Below, in pieces: positions 63,496 to 64,000 of a stretch of 64,000 nt of DNA. The notes below the pieces were generated by a model. That model ran no database searches, was not told the DNA's origin, and saw nothing but the letters and a program-made list of their open reading frames with translations. The stretch is from Mycolicibacterium komossense (GTDB lineage: Bacteria > Actinomycetota > Actinomycetes > Mycobacteriales > Mycobacteriaceae). Numbering within the stretch: the stretch's first letter is position 1; every line of letters starts with the position of its first letter. Where the stretch lies: the NCBI RefSeq assembly GCF_025822605.1, contig NZ_JACKTY010000047.1:125652-189651 (forward strand). Direction: 5' to 3'. Position numbers and translations under genes: made by a program.

Positions 63496-64000
63496 CTAGA
63501 TCCAGATTCCCTTACCGACGGCGACGATGCCGCCGGAGCTGATCGAGTACTTTTCGCGGTCCTTGTCCAGGTCGACGCCGACCATCTCGCCCGGCCCGAC
63601 CACGACGTTCTTGTCCAGGATAGCCTTGCGCACCACCGCGCCCCGACCGATGCGGACACCGGGCATCAGCACACTGCCCTCCACAATCGCACCGTCGTCG
63701 ACGACGACGTTCGACGACAGCACCGAATTGCGCACCGACGCCGCCGAGATGATGCTGCCCGCGCCGACCACCGACTCCTGGGCGGAGCCGCCGTTGACGA
63801 ACTTCGCCGGCGCCAGGTTCTCCGACCCGCCGCGGATCGGCCAGCGCTTGTTGTACAGGTTGAACACCGGGTGCACGGAGACCAGATCCATGTGGGCGTC
63901 GTAGAACGCGTCGAGTGTTCCGACGTCACGCCAGTAACCGTGATCACGTTCGGTGGCGCCGGGTACCTCGTTGTTGTTGAAGTCGTATACCGAGGCCATG
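63496..64000 (-). CDS. glgC: ADP-glucose pyrophosphorylase GlgC, C-terminal part (5' end outside window)
   Basis: The visible 167 residues are the C-terminal third of GlgC. The last part of the catalytic domain (DHGYWRDVGTLDAFYDAHMDLV, NKRWPIRGG) leads into the left-handed beta-helix (SVVGAGSIISAASVRNSVLSSNVVVDDGAIVEGSVLMPGVRIGRGAVV). The enzyme makes ADP-glucose for glycogen and, in mycobacteria, for maltose-1-phosphate and methylglucose polysaccharide synthesis. The gene runs off the right edge. Confidence 0.92.
   Translation of the reverse strand, partial: MASVYDFNNNEVPGATERDHGYWRDVGTLDAFYDAHMDLVSVHPVFNLYNKRWPIRGGSENLAPAKFVNGGSAQESVVGAGSIISAASVRNSVLSSNVVVDDGAIVEGSVLMPGVRIGRGAVVRKAILDKNVVVGPGEMVGVDLDKDREKYSISSGGIVAVGKGIWI

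Overview
The window is high-GC actinobacterial DNA and most likely comes from a rapidly growing Mycobacterium (Mycolicibacterium). The evidence is a long run of genes whose order matches, from memory and in reverse orientation, the Mycobacterium tuberculosis Rv1254-Rv1213 segment: acyltransferase, deaD, lprE, the Rv1251c-type nuclease/helicase, an Rv1250-type MFS exporter, kgd, an Rv1245c-type SDR, lpqZ, corA, the lpqY-sugABC trehalose importer, Rv1234/1233c/1232c/1231c/1230c homologues, mrp, tatB, htrA, rseA, sigE, the Rv1220c methyltransferase, the Rv1219c-1217c regulator/ABC exporter set, and glgC at the right edge. No rRNA, tRNA, IS element, phage or CRISPR array was found.

Positions 1-11,311 are accessory sequence. 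After a broken or partial gene and an adenylate cyclase comes a one-direction catabolic island (1,094-11,311). It encodes a GntR/FCD regulator, a sugar-porter MFS, an SDR, a homologue of the Anabaena sensory rhodopsin transducer, a complete polar amino-acid-type ABC importer, a D-aminoacylase-family amidohydrolase, an enolase-superfamily dehydratase and a PfkB (KDG-kinase-like) kinase. The combination suggests uptake of an acylated amino or acid sugar, deacylation, dehydration to a 2-keto-3-deoxy acid, and phosphorylation. N-acetyl-D-glucosaminate is the candidate I favour, because it is formally an N-acyl-D-amino acid. Three near-identical operator palindromes sit in the regulator's promoter and at the promoter and 5' leader of the transport/enzyme operon.

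Positions 11,334-31,000 are mostly conserved core. They hold an iron-box-controlled siderophore-interacting protein, acyltransferase-deaD, lprE, a large RecB-like nuclease/SF1 helicase protein, two MFS exporters, kgd, an SDR, lpqZ and a malic enzyme. Positions 31,014-39,080 hold corA and then a tightly coupled operon of MoxR ATPase, DUF58, two von Willebrand-like membrane proteins with degenerate metal sites and a proline-rich C-terminal partner, preceded by a proline-rich single-pass membrane protein. Positions 39,098-44,762 (minus strand) are the trehalose recycling importer lpqY-sugABC with a SUFU-domain gene coupled to its 3' end. Positions 44,913-51,429 hold DUF4190 proteins, a CitE-like lyase, a soluble MgtE-N/CBS protein with a DUF1003 partner, a lytic transglycosylase and mrp. 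Positions 51,472-54,793 (minus) are the envelope-stress module sigE-rseA-htrA-tatB. The right end holds two methyltransferases, a secreted PGRS-like glycine-rich protein, a TetR-ABC exporter operon, a GAF-PAS-GGDEF diguanylate cyclase and the 3' part of glgC.

A recurring feature is the leaderless promoter pattern TANNNT, 6-8 nt, then ATG or GTG. It appears upstream of at least eight genes and was used here to choose several start codons. All functions are inferred from reading the translated sequence; no database search was run.
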